23,590 nt of DNA. Source: an uncultured Alphaproteobacteria bacterium (GTDB lineage: Bacteria > Pseudomonadota > Alphaproteobacteria > Sphingomonadales > Sphingomonadaceae). Made by a program: the position numbers and the translations under genes. The notes beneath the pieces are model-generated. The model did no database searches, was not told the origin of the DNA, and was given only the letters and a program-made list of their open reading frames with translations. Positions 14,501 through 23,018 of this stretch are shown piece by piece. The stretch covers positions 1-23,590 of the forward strand of contig CAJAHV010000279.1 in assembly GCA_903939555.1 (NCBI GenBank). Reading direction: 5' to 3'. Each line of letters starts with the position of its first letter. Positions within the stretch are counted from its first letter, which is position 1.

Positions 14501-16663
14501 ATGGCGCCAAGGCCGCTCAAGGCACAGGACATGGCCGCCAGCCTCGCGCTCGGCCTGGTTGCGCCTGTCCAGGCCAGCGAAGCGCCCCGTGTCGAACCGA
14601 CAATCGTCGTTACCGGCGAACGCAGCAACCAGGTGGCGCTCGATCGCATCTCGACTTCGATCGTCAATACGCCCCAGGCGATCACAGTGCTCTCGAGTGA
14701 CGAGCTGGCAAAACGCGGCATTGCCAACCTCAATGACGCGCTGCGCAATGTTGCGGGCCTTAGCCTTGGTGCTGGCGAAACCAGTTTCCAGGGCAACAAC
14801 GCGGTGTTGCGCGGCTTCACCACCCGCAACGACATGTTCGCCGATAATGCCCGCGATTATGGCTATTATTTTCGCGACACGTTCGATGATGAACGCATCG
14901 AGGTCATCAAGGGCCCGTCGTCAACGCTGTTCGGGCGCGGCTCGTCAGGTGGCGTCATTCACCGCGTCGGCAAAATGCCCCACGTCGACACAGCGCTCGC
15001 TGCAGAGGCGCGCGTCGGCCTTGATGACACCCGCCGCCTTTCCCTCGATGCCAATCTGGCCCGGCCTTTCGGCGTTACCACGGCGCTGCGCCTCAATGCC
15101 GTGATGCATCGTTCCGCGGTCGCCGCTCGCGACGGCGGCGTTGCCGAACGCTTTGCCGCCGTGCCCAGGCTCGCCGTCGGCCTCGGCACGCCGACCCGGC
15201 TGACGCTCGCTTGGCTGCACCAGCAAGAGAAAAATCGACCCGATTACGGCATCCCTTGGGTTGCGGGCACCCCCGCCACTCCCGGCTTTGCCGCGCCTGT
15301 CGATCGCCGCAACTATTATGGCTTCACCAACGACCGCCTGGATACCGTCGTCAACATCCTGACCGGGCGGATCGAGCATGATCTCGGGGCCGGGTCGCGG
15401 CTGCGCGGTCAGCTACGCTACTCCGACAATAGCCGTGACTTTCGTTACAGCGAAGCGATCATCCCCGCCGCAACGCCGCAATCGAGACCGGTTGAAGCGA
15501 TCACGGTGTCACGCAACCTGTTCGAGGGACATTCGCGCGATCGCTTCTTCCAGGCGCAAGGTGAAGCCGAGACGATCATCGTCGCGGGTGCCGCCGAGCA
15601 TCATCTTCTCGCCGGCGTTGAGGCCGGCAGCGAGGCAACCGACCCCGTCTATGTCACAAATTTCAACGTGCCGACGACTTCGCTTGCCGCCCCCGACTTT
15701 CGTTTCTTCGACAGCAGCCCGAGCAGTTTCGTGCGGCTGCGCGCCCATGCCCGCTCGCGCTTCGTCGGCGCCTTCGCGCTCGATACGATCGCCGTCGGAC
15801 CATATTGGATCGCAATCCTTGGCCTGCGCTGGGACAGTTTCACGACACGCTATGACAGCAGCCGTTTCACGGTAGCGGGTGTCATCGATCGCGACACTAG
15901 CATCGCGCGAACCGATCGCCGGCTGAGCAGCCGCGCGGCACTCGTGTACAAGCCGACAGCGTCGGGCAGCATCTACCTGGCCTATGCCAATTCGTTCAAT
16001 CCGTCGGGTGAAGGCATCGAATCGCTGATTTCCGCCGGGCGCTCGGTGGCCGAAGCAAACCGCGATCTCCCGCCCGAGACCAGCGCCAGTCTTGAACTTG
16101 GCGGCAAATGGAACCTCTTCGAAAACCGGATACTGCTTGCGACGTCGCTGTTCCGCATCACTAAGGATAATGTTCGCGTCCCCGATCCCGCGGCCCAAGG
16201 CTTCAACATGCTAGGTGGCAAGCAACGCGTCGATGGTTTCGAAGTCGAACTCACCGGCCAGCCGCTGCCGGGTTGGAGCATTCGCGCCAGCTATGCCTTG
16301 CTCGACAGCAAGACGCTGCTATCGACACCTGGCGGGCCGATCGTCGGCGCGCCGTTGCTGATCGCGCCGCGTCATTCGGGGTCGTTCAGCACCAGCTATG
16401 ATGTCACCCCCGCGTTCAACCTGGGGCTCAATATCGTCGGGCAGTCGCAGCGCCTGGGCCAAAACACCGCGGCATCGTGGCTCGTTGCCGGGGGCTATGT
16501 CGTCACCGATCTCGCGGCGACGTGGCGCGCGACGCCGCGGCTGACGCTGCGCGTGCTGGTGAACAACATCACTGACAGGCTTTATTACGACCAGCTCCAT
16601 CCGGTGCACGTCATTCCGGGAGCAGGCCGGACGGCGTTGCTGAGCGTCGGCTTCGCGCTGTAA
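14501..16663 (+). CDS. TonB-dependent siderophore receptor (Fiu/PiuA-like)
   Basis: The 720-residue product has a signal peptide (about 1-26, ending VQASEA), a TonB-box-like TIVVTGERS, and a plug with NTPQAITVLSSDELAKRG, the short form VLRGFTTRNDMFADNARDYG, and RIEVIKGPSSTLFGRGSSGG, which is the pattern of catecholate siderophore receptors. The barrel ends in SVGFAL. The gene begins six bases after the cupin. Using this ATG keeps Arg and Lys in the signal n-region; the ATG at 14531 would remove them. The PiuC-type gene one base downstream is the usual partner of Fiu/PiuA receptors, so ferric-catecholate uptake is the best guess. The link to the propeller, cytochrome and cupin is unusual and leaves open a related non-iron substrate. 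Confidence 0.9.
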   Translation: MAPRPLKAQDMAASLALGLVAPVQASEAPRVEPTIVVTGERSNQVALDRISTSIVNTPQAITVLSSDELAKRGIANLNDALRNVAGLSLGAGETSFQGNNAVLRGFTTRNDMFADNARDYGYYFRDTFDDERIEVIKGPSSTLFGRGSSGGVIHRVGKMPHVDTALAAEARVGLDDTRRLSLDANLARPFGVTTALRLNAVMHRSAVAARDGGVAERFAAVPRLAVGLGTPTRLTLAWLHQQEKNRPDYGIPWVAGTPATPGFAAPVDRRNYYGFTNDRLDTVVNILTGRIEHDLGAGSRLRGQLRYSDNSRDFRYSEAIIPAATPQSRPVEAITVSRNLFEGHSRDRFFQAQGEAETIIVAGAAEHHLLAGVEAGSEATDPVYVTNFNVPTTSLAAPDFRFFDSSPSSFVRLRAHARSRFVGAFALDTIAVGPYWIAILGLRWDSFTTRYDSSRFTVAGVIDRDTSIARTDRRLSSRAALVYKPTASGSIYLAYANSFNPSGEGIESLISAGRSVAEANRDLPPETSASLELGGKWNLFENRILLATSLFRITKDNVRVPDPAAQGFNMLGGKQRVDGFEVELTGQPLPGWSIRASYALLDSKTLLSTPGGPIVGAPLLIAPRHSGSFSTSYDVTPAFNLGLNIVGQSQRLGQNTAASWLVAGGYVVTDLAATWRATPRLTLRVLVNNITDRLYYDQLHPVHVIPGAGRTALLSVGFAL

Positions 16664-16664
16664 C

Positions 16665-17345
16665 ATGACCGCCATGCTGCACATCGCCGCCGTCCTGACG
16701 CCCGATGAAGTCGCCGAGGTGCGGGAGCGGATCGGCACCGCCGATTGGGTGGACGGTCGCGCCACCGCGGGCCATCTTTCGGCCGCTGTAAAGCACAACA
16801 GGCAACTCGCCGAAGATGATCCGGCGACCCTGGCGGCGGCGGCCGTTGTGCGGGCGGCGCTGGCCCGGAGCGGCGTCTTCGCGTCGGCGGCGCTGCCAGC
16901 GCGCATTGCGCCGCCGCTATTCAACTGTCACGGCATCGGCGAGCACTACGGCGACCATATCGACAGCGCAATCAGGTCCGTCACTGGTGCCACCATGCGG
17001 CTCGACCTGTCGGCAACCCTGTTCCTTAGCGATCCTGCCGATTATATCGGCGGTGAGCTCGTTATCCGCGGTGCGACCGGATCGGAAGCCTTCAAGCTCG
17101 CCGCCGGCGATCTACTGCTTTACGCCTCGGGCGCCATCCACCAAGTGGCACCTGTCACCTCGGGGCAACGGCAAGCATGCTTCTTTTGGGTCCAAAGTCA
17201 CGTCCGCGACCCAAGCCAACGTAAAATACTGTTCGACCTCGATGCCGTAATTGCTAATTTGAGGACAGAAAACGCTTCTCGCGAAAGCATTTTATTGCTT
17301 ACAGCCCAATATCATAACTTGCTGCGAATGTGGTCATGTTCATGA
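16665..17345 (+). CDS. piuC: Fe(II)/2-oxoglutarate dioxygenase, PKHD-type (PiuC/YbiX)
   Basis: The 226-residue length is the family norm. The iron ligands are His98 and Asp100 (HYGDHIDSA) and His159 (GAIHQVAPVTSGQR); Arg169 should bind 2-oxoglutarate. The C-terminus AQYHNLLRMW matches the usual family end, so the gene is complete. The start at 16665 lies one base after the receptor stop; the ATG at 16674 (MLHIAAVLT) matches the common family start and may be the real one. YbiX/PiuC enzymes accompany Fiu/PiuA receptors; they are thought to act on the siderophore or in the iron-limitation response, but the substrate is not settled. It is the last gene of the cluster. Confidence 0.93.
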   Translation: MTAMLHIAAVLTPDEVAEVRERIGTADWVDGRATAGHLSAAVKHNRQLAEDDPATLAAAAVVRAALARSGVFASAALPARIAPPLFNCHGIGEHYGDHIDSAIRSVTGATMRLDLSATLFLSDPADYIGGELVIRGATGSEAFKLAAGDLLLYASGAIHQVAPVTSGQRQACFFWVQSHVRDPSQRKILFDLDAVIANLRTENASRESILLLTAQYHNLLRMWSCS

Positions 17346-17707
17346 AACAGGTGACGTGCACCCCTGATTGGTACCGTTCAGAAGTAGGGCCCATTGCTTT
17401 GATGGCTGATGGTTGGCGTGATGCCATATGTACCCCAACCCGATGAGCGGTGATTTCGGTGGGGATGCCTAAGTATAGTTTCATGTGCGGAACCTTGTGA
17501 GGCAGTCCGATTAAAACATAGGTAAATCAATTACATAAACGTTATCGCCTTCATTCCCTCCGGCGCACCAACTCCCTTCGCGCCAGCATTTAATTGTCCC
17601 GGCCATGGTTCAGACCGGCTGACGGGCCCGCTTGCGCGCGGCGCGGCAACGCCTATTCTGGCGCCAGCCCTCGCCAGAAGGCCCGCAGCGCGCAACCGAG
17701 GGGAAGC
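17346..17707. other. Non-coding stretch between piuC and dctA
   Basis: No gene is visible in these 362 bases. The first half resembles an insertion-sequence end (see 17352-17500). The second half should hold the dctA promoter; a purine-rich GAGGGGAAGC directly precedes the dctA start at 17708. Frames extending upstream of 17708 read Arg/Ala-rich sequence without conservation that I know. Confidence 0.5.
17352..17500 (+). mobile_element. Possible IS3-family left-end relic
   Basis: The stretch opens with TGACGTGCACCCCTGATTGG, which has the TG start and look of an IS3-family terminal repeat, followed by an untranslated leader. At 17465, after GGTGGGG, ATG-CCT-AAG begins a frame (MPKYSFMCGTL, stop at 17498-17500) that recalls the usual first residues of IS3 orfA but stops at once. 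No matching right end is present nearby, so only a solo end would remain. The resemblance is from memory and the call is weak. Confidence 0.25.
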
Positions 17708-19048
17708 ATGAACATCACAATGCCCGTGCCCGAATTGGCGCCCCGCATCCGCCCGTGGTGGCGGCAGCTTTATGTGCAGGTCATTGCCGCGATCATACTG
17801 GGGGTCGCCATCGGCCATTTCCAGCCCGAAACCGGCGCCGCCCTGAAACCGCTCGGCGATGGCTTCATCAAGCTGGTCAAGATGGTCATCGCCCCGGTGG
17901 TGTTCCTGTCGGTGGTCAGCGGCATCGCCGGCATGCGCAGCGTCGGCGGTGTCGGCCGGGTGGCGGGCAAGGCGTTCGGCTATTTCCTGATCGTCTCAAC
18001 GGGCGCGCTGGTCATCGGGCTGCTGGTCGCCAACATCGTGCAGCCGGGAAGCGGGCTCGCCATCGATCCGGCGACGCTCGATGGCGCCGCGGTGGCCGAT
18101 TATGTCAGCAAGGCGCACGACACCAGCATCGTCGGCTTCCTGACCGACATCATCCCGACGACGCTGTTCTCGGCGCTGACCGAAGGCTCGGTCCTGCAGA
18201 CATTGTTCGTCGCGATCCTGTTCGGCATCGCGCTGTCGCTGGTCGGCGAAGTCGGGGCACCGGTGCTCGACATGGTCAACCGGCTCGGGCTGGTGGTGTT
18301 CCGGCTGGTCGCGATGCTGATGCAGTTCGCGCCGATAGGGGCCTTTGGCGCGATTGCCTTCACCATCGGCAAATTCGGGCTGGGCGCGCTGGTCAATCTG
18401 GGCGCGCTGATCCTGACCTTTTACCTGACCTCGCTGATTTTCGTGCTTGTCGTCCTCGGCTTCATCGCCCGGGCGCACGGGTTCTCGATCCTGCGGCTGA
18501 TCGTCTATCTGCGGGCCGAACTGCTGCTGGTGCTTGGCACCTCGTCATCCGAAGCCGCGATGCCGAGCCTGATCGCCAAGCTCGAACATGCCGGCTGCGA
18601 TCGCAGTGTCGTCGGGCTGGTCGTGCCGATGGGCTATTCCTTCAATCTCGATGGCACCAACATCTACATGACGCTGGCGGCGCTGTTCATCGCCCAGGCG
18701 GTTGGGGTGGATCTCAGCCTGTGGCAGCAGCTGACGCTGCTCGGCGTCGCGATGCTCAGCTCGAAGGGCGCTGCTGGTGTAACGGGCGCCGGCTTCATCA
18801 CGCTGGCCGCGACGCTGTCGATCGTGCCGACCGTGCCGGTCGCCGGGCTGGCGCTGATCCTGGGTATCGACCGTTTCATGTCCGAATGCCGCAGCCTGAC
18901 CAATTTCATGGGCAACGCCGTGGCCACCATCGTCGTCGCGCGCTGGGAAAATGCCCTCGATGCGCCGCGTCTTGATGCCGCTCTCGCCGCCGGTGCCGCA
19001 GGGCCGGGGCTCGCAGCCAGCCCGAGCCCGCAGCGAACCGAGGATTGA
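17708..19048 (+). CDS. dctA: C4-dicarboxylate:cation symporter DctA
   Basis: The 446-residue product is a DAACS-family carrier with eight membrane helices and two re-entrant loops. Visible signatures are GTSSSEAAMPSLIAKLE (HP1), PMGYSFNLDGTNIYMT (TM7), SSKGAAGVTGAGFITLAATL (HP2) and IDRFMSECRSLTNFMGNAVAT (TM8), which together bind the dicarboxylate and coupling cations. I start at the ATG at 17708 preceded by GAGGGGAAGC; an upstream in-frame start (17594) would add 38 residues with no conserved character. DctA imports succinate, fumarate and malate in the inner membrane. It stands alone on the plus strand, converges with the next gene, and probably marks the return to ordinary chromosome after the catabolic locus. 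Confidence 0.95.
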   Translation: MNITMPVPELAPRIRPWWRQLYVQVIAAIILGVAIGHFQPETGAALKPLGDGFIKLVKMVIAPVVFLSVVSGIAGMRSVGGVGRVAGKAFGYFLIVSTGALVIGLLVANIVQPGSGLAIDPATLDGAAVADYVSKAHDTSIVGFLTDIIPTTLFSALTEGSVLQTLFVAILFGIALSLVGEVGAPVLDMVNRLGLVVFRLVAMLMQFAPIGAFGAIAFTIGKFGLGALVNLGALILTFYLTSLIFVLVVLGFIARAHGFSILRLIVYLRAELLLVLGTSSSEAAMPSLIAKLEHAGCDRSVVGLVVPMGYSFNLDGTNIYMTLAALFIAQAVGVDLSLWQQLTLLGVAMLSSKGAAGVTGAGFITLAATLSIVPTVPVAGLALILGIDRFMSECRSLTNFMGNAVATIVVARWENALDAPRLDAALAAGAAGPGLAASPSPQRTED

Positions 19049-19102
19049 ACCTTGCACACCAAAAGGGCCAGCGGCACCTTGCAACGCCGTCGGCAACCCG
19101 CC

Positions 19103-19480
19103 TCAGGGCCTGTCGAGCGCACAGCCGAATTCGGGGTCATAACGCGCAGTCCGGCTGGCGAGCAGCGGCACGCTGGCGGTGATGCGGCGGCGCTTGCTGT
19201 CCTCGGTCACCGTCACGATCTCGGTCCCCGGCTCGCGGTCGGTGTCGCACGATGCCATGTCGCGATTGCCGACATAGCGGCACGAACACACGACATGCGC
19301 CAGATAACCGGCACCCAGTTCGGCACGCTGGCCAAGGCTGCTGTATTTCAGCCCCAGCCACGCCCCGGCGAGCAGCGTCGCCAGCAGCGGCAACCACAAC
19401 AACCAGCGCCGCCCGCTGCCGCGCCTGCCGCGCCCTGCACCGCGCGCAGTGCCATCGCCCAAGCCTGTGCTTGCGTTCAT
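19103..19480 (-). CDS. Small single-pass membrane protein with a Cys-containing extracytoplasmic domain
   Basis: The 125-residue product starts at 19480, seven bases after AAGGGG; an upstream in-frame ATG (19543) would reach into the neighbouring gene and lacks such a site. An Arg/Gly-rich cytosolic tail (1-25) precedes one membrane helix (WLLWLPLLATLLAGAWLGL). The exported part contains VVCSCRYVGNRD, ASCDTD and ends RTARYDPEFGCAL, with four cysteines. From memory this resembles the short leader domain that precedes the catalytic domain in some beta-lactamase-like serine hydrolases (AGY, CSG, SGR, then AxYR and LGC). Here it is a separate gene divergent from such a hydrolase with fewer than 50 bases between starts. 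A supporting role for that enzyme is inferred. Confidence 0.7.
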   Translation of the reverse strand: MNASTGLGDGTARGAGRGRRGSGRRWLLWLPLLATLLAGAWLGLKYSSLGQRAELGAGYLAHVVCSCRYVGNRDMASCDTDREPGTEIVTVTEDSKRRRITASVPLLASRTARYDPEFGCALDRP

Positions 19481-19524
19481 GTGCTTGCCCCTTCTACGTT
19501 GTGGCCATGTATGGACGTGACGCC

Positions 19525-20610
19525 ATGATGCGAATGCAATCAAGCCTGTTTGTGGCCACAGCGCTGCTGCTGTTGCCGCTGCATGGCCTGCGCGCCGCGC
19601 CTGCCAGCCCCGATGCGGTGCGCAGCCTGCCGGCGGCAGACGTTTTTTTCACCGATCCGGCGCTGCGCGAAACCCGCGCGGTCATCGTATTGCGGGACGG
19701 CAAGCCGATCTATGAACGCTATGCCCCGGGCTATGGCCCCGGCAATCGCTTCATTTCCTGGTCGATGGCCAAGTCGCTGACCGCCACGCTCGTCGGCGCG
19801 CTGGTCGCCGATGGCCGGCTGGAGCTCGACAGTCCGGCGCCGGTGCCGGCATGGGCGGGCGCCGGCGATCCGCGCGGTGCCATCACGCTGCGACAATTGC
19901 TCCACATGTCGTCGGGGCTGCAGCATGTCGAAGCCGATCCCGCCGAACGCGCCGACACTAACCGCGCGCTGTTTGCCGACAAAAGCGCCGATATCGTCGG
20001 CCATGCCGTGTCGGCGCCGCTGGCGAGCAAGCCCGGCGCGACATATCAATATTCGACGCTGACGACGCATATCCTTGCCGATATCGTCGTTCGCACCATC
20101 GCGCCTGCCGCCAAAACCCCGGTGGCTCGCCGCGCCGCGATGCAGCGTTTCCTCGTCGACCGCCTGTCGGGCCCGGCCGCCATGCCGAGCCTTGTCTGCG
20201 AATATGATCCGCAAGGCACCATGCTGGGCGGCTCGTTCTGCCATGCCTCGGCGCGCGACTGGGCCAATTTCGGCCAGCTCTATCTCGACAATGGCGTTGT
20301 CGCCGGTCGCCAGGTGGTCAGCCCCGATTGGGTGCGCCTCGTGCGCACACCGGCGCCGACCAACCCGGGCTATGGCGGGCATTTCTGGCTCAACCGCCCG
20401 GGCCAGACCGGCAAGACGCCAGCGCTGTTCCCCGACCAGGGCCCGGCGGATGCCTATGCGGCGACCGGGCATCTGGGCCAATATGTCATCATCGTGCCGT
20501 CGCGGCGCCTCGTCGTGGTCAGGCTCGGCAAGACCCAGGATGATCTGCTGGGCCCGATCAAGCCGGCGCTCGGCCGGCTGGTCAACAGCTTTGCAGCGGT
20601 AGCCCCATGA
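19525..20610 (+). CDS. Secreted serine hydrolase, class-C beta-lactamase fold
   Basis: The ~361-residue product has a signal peptide (SSLFVATALLLLPLHGLRAAP) and a beta-lactamase/EstB/NylB-like domain. Ser80-Met-Ala-Lys83 in FISWSMAKSLT is the SxxK nucleophile motif; ITLRQLLHMSSGL is the conserved segment after it; Tyr176-Ser-Thr (TYQYSTLTTH) stands where YxN usually is; FWLNRPGQ and the ATGHLGQYVIIVPS stretch provide the third motif region. I start at the ATG-ATG at 19525; the ATG at 19507 is also possible. Such enzymes act as periplasmic esterases, amidases or D-amino-acid peptidases; the substrate cannot be told. It overlaps the next gene by four bases (ATGA), so it is co-transcribed with UPF0262. 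Confidence 0.88.
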   Translation: MMRMQSSLFVATALLLLPLHGLRAAPASPDAVRSLPAADVFFTDPALRETRAVIVLRDGKPIYERYAPGYGPGNRFISWSMAKSLTATLVGALVADGRLELDSPAPVPAWAGAGDPRGAITLRQLLHMSSGLQHVEADPAERADTNRALFADKSADIVGHAVSAPLASKPGATYQYSTLTTHILADIVVRTIAPAAKTPVARRAAMQRFLVDRLSGPAAMPSLVCEYDPQGTMLGGSFCHASARDWANFGQLYLDNGVVAGRQVVSPDWVRLVRTPAPTNPGYGGHFWLNRPGQTGKTPALFPDQGPADAYAATGHLGQYVIIVPSRRLVVVRLGKTQDDLLGPIKPALGRLVNSFAAVAP

Positions 20611-21092
20611 CCGAAGATTATCGCATCATCGATATCAAGCTCGATGAACGTACCATCCTGTGGCGCAACGCCGATATCGAACAGGAACGCCGCGTCGCGA
20701 TTTTCGACCTGCTCGAAGGCAATGTCTTCCAGCCGGCGGGCGCTGCCGAATCGGCCTACAAGGGCCCCTACAAGGTGATGCTCGGTGTCGAGGAAGGCCG
20801 GCTGACCGTGGCGATCAACGCCGCCGACGACACGCCGGTCGAATCTTTCGTACTGCCGCTGGCGCCGTTCCGCCGCACCGTGCGTGATTATTTTGCCATC
20901 TGCGACAGCTATTATCAGGCGATCCGGCAAGCGACGCCGACCCAGATCGAAACCATCGACATGGCCCGCCGCGGCATCCACAACGATGCCGCCGAAACGC
21001 TGAAGGACCGGCTCGAACCCAAGGTCGTTGTCGATTTCGATACCGCCCGGCGGCTGTTCACGCTGATCTGCGTGCTTCATATCCGAGGATGA
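20607..21092 (+). CDS. UPF0262 family protein
   Basis: The 161-residue product matches the alphaproteobacterial UPF0262 family: YRIIDIKLDERTI at the start, AIFDLLEGNVFQP, FRRTVRDYFAICDSYYQAIR (about 88-107), TQIETIDMARRGIHNDAAE and the closing VVDFDTARRLFTLICVLHIRG. No catalytic motif is apparent and the function is unknown. Its ATG overlaps the stop of the serine hydrolase. In many alphaproteobacteria this gene lies near murA, as here. Its 3' end overlaps the end of the convergent gene by 35 bases. Confidence 0.93.
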   Translation: MTEDYRIIDIKLDERTILWRNADIEQERRVAIFDLLEGNVFQPAGAAESAYKGPYKVMLGVEEGRLTVAINAADDTPVESFVLPLAPFRRTVRDYFAICDSYYQAIRQATPTQIETIDMARRGIHNDAAETLKDRLEPKVVVDFDTARRLFTLICVLHIRG

Positions 21093-21468
21093 ATTTGCCA
21101 TCGGGGAACAGCCAGTCGACGATATCATCGGCATGATGTTCATTGCCGACGCAGATGGCGACTTCTTTCGACCCCGGCATGCCGCGCACGAGGCCGATGA
21201 AGCGATCATGCGCCTGCGCTGCCAGCTCGGGCCGGCGCTCGAGCACCGGCAGGCAGAAGGTGAACAACAATATGGAGCCCGAGAGCGTGATGGTGAAATA
21301 CTGCCGCCCATAATCGTCACGGATCAGCAGCGATCGTGCCGCGTCGCGCGGCACACAACGCAGCCCGGCACGTTCGGCGGCAATCAGCAGCGCCAGATAG
21401 GCGCAGCGCAGGCTGCGTGCCGGGCAGTTGTCGAGAATGGTAAGATGTGCTTCGGCTTGGCTGTACAT
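21058..21468 (-). CDS. Hypothetical protein, 136 residues
   Basis: I do not recognise the family. The product has natural composition: an N-terminal helix with a Leu/Ala-rich part (YLALLIAAERAGLRC), then RDDYGRQYFTITLSGSILLF, a helix RPELAAQAHDRFIGLVRGMP and an alpha/beta end (KEVAICVGNEHHADDIVDWL). No signal peptide or clear membrane segment is present. AAAGGGG eight bases before the ATG supports the start. Its 3' end overlaps the UPF0262 gene, which is on the other strand, and its 5' end is 84 bases from dcd, which diverges from it. Confidence 0.65.
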   Translation of the reverse strand: MYSQAEAHLTILDNCPARSLRCAYLALLIAAERAGLRCVPRDAARSLLIRDDYGRQYFTITLSGSILLFTFCLPVLERRPELAAQAHDRFIGLVRGMPGSKEVAICVGNEHHADDIVDWLFPDGKFILGYEARRSA

Positions 21469-21552
21469 GCAACGCCCCTTTGGATCGGTAGCGTTGTATT
21501 AGAATAAATCTGTTAAAAATAGCGCCTGAAAAGTTAAGCAAAAGGACGTCGC
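21469..21552. promoter_or_regulatory. Divergent promoter region before dcd
   Basis: This is an AT-rich 84-base gap between the hypothetical gene and dcd. It holds TTGTATTAGAATAAAT near 21495-21510, a possible -10 area, and AAAAGGACGTCGC directly before the dcd ATG as ribosome site. Confidence 0.4.
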
Positions 21553-22106
<554 letters not shown>

Positions 22107-22107
<1 letters not shown>

Positions 22108-22976
22108 TGACCCCCGAAACGCGCACCGGCCTTATCGCCGGGCTCGGCGCCTATTGCCTGTGGGGGCTGCTGCCGCTCTATCTCAAGCTGTTGACCGGCA
22201 TTCCGGCGAGTGATGTGCTCGCCAACCGCATCCTGTGGTCATTGCTGCTCATCGGCGGCATCATGGTCGCCACCGGTGGCGGCGCCCGGCTGCGCGCCGT
22301 GATCGTGCAACCCCGGCTGATGCTGCTGCTGGTCACCAGCGCCGTGCTGATCGCGGCAAACTGGCTGATCTACACGTGGGCGGTGCTCAACGGCCATGTG
22401 CTCGACACCAGCCTTGGCTATTTCATCAACCCGCTGATCAGCATCATCTTCGGCGTCGTGCTGCTCGGCGAACGGCTGGCGCGGACACAATGGCTGGCGG
22501 TCGGCCTCGCTACCACCGGCGTTGCGGTCATCGCCATCGCCAACGGCGCGCTGCCATTGGTCAGCCTGGGGGTGGCGCTGTCGTTCGCGCTGTATGGCCT
22601 GGTGCGCAAATTCGCCGCTGTCGATGCCGTCACCGGCCTGCTGGTGGAAACCATCATCCTGACGCCGGTGGCGCTCGGCTGGCTGCTGACGCGTCCTGAT
22701 GGATTGTTCAGCCGGCCCGCCGCTACCGAAGCGCTGCTCATCGCCGGCGGCGCGCTTACTGCCGTGCCGTTGCTGCTGTTCGGCATCGCCACCCGCTGGC
22801 TCAAGCTGTCGACCATCGGCCTGATGCAATATATCGCGCCGACAATGGTGTTCCTGCTCGCGGTGTTCCTGTTCGGCGAAGTGCTCACCACGTCACGGCT
22901 GTTCGCCTTTGGCTGCATCTGGGCCGGGCTGGCGCTCTACACCCGCTCGATACTGGCGGGCGCGGCGCGGACTTGA
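22107..22976 (+). CDS. rarD: RarD-like EamA/DMT-family permease
   Basis: The 289-residue product has ten predicted membrane helices in two EamA-type halves. It opens with GLIAGLGAYCLWGLLPLYLKLL, the usual RarD beginning (AYxxWGxxPxYxK), continues with NWLIYTWAVLNGHVLDTSLGYFINPL, which is the best-conserved RarD segment, and ends with MQYIAPTMVFLLAVFLFGE. RarD (chloramphenicol-sensitive protein) homologues are inner-membrane carriers of uncertain substrate; a resistance role should not be assumed. It starts inside the dcd stop codon and is followed 42 bases later by murA. Confidence 0.92.
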
Positions 22977-23018
22977 ATGCCGCTGGCAAGGACGCGCTAC
23001 CCGCGCTAAGCCTGTACG

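Noticed and set aside
17299..17484. Minus-strand 61-codon frame overlapping the end of piuC
   Set aside because: No ribosome site or recognisable sequence; lies over the suspected IS relic.
17632..18975. Plus-strand 447-codon frame in another phase
   Set aside because: Arg/Gly/His-rich shadow of dctA, which shows every family motif in the other frame.
19540..20481. Minus-strand 313-codon frame
   Set aside because: Antisense to the serine hydrolase; Arg-rich and without motifs.
20454..21320. Minus-strand 288-codon frame
   Set aside because: It lies across UPF0262 and its neighbours in shadow phase; the 136-residue frame at 21058-21468 is the better minus-strand candidate.
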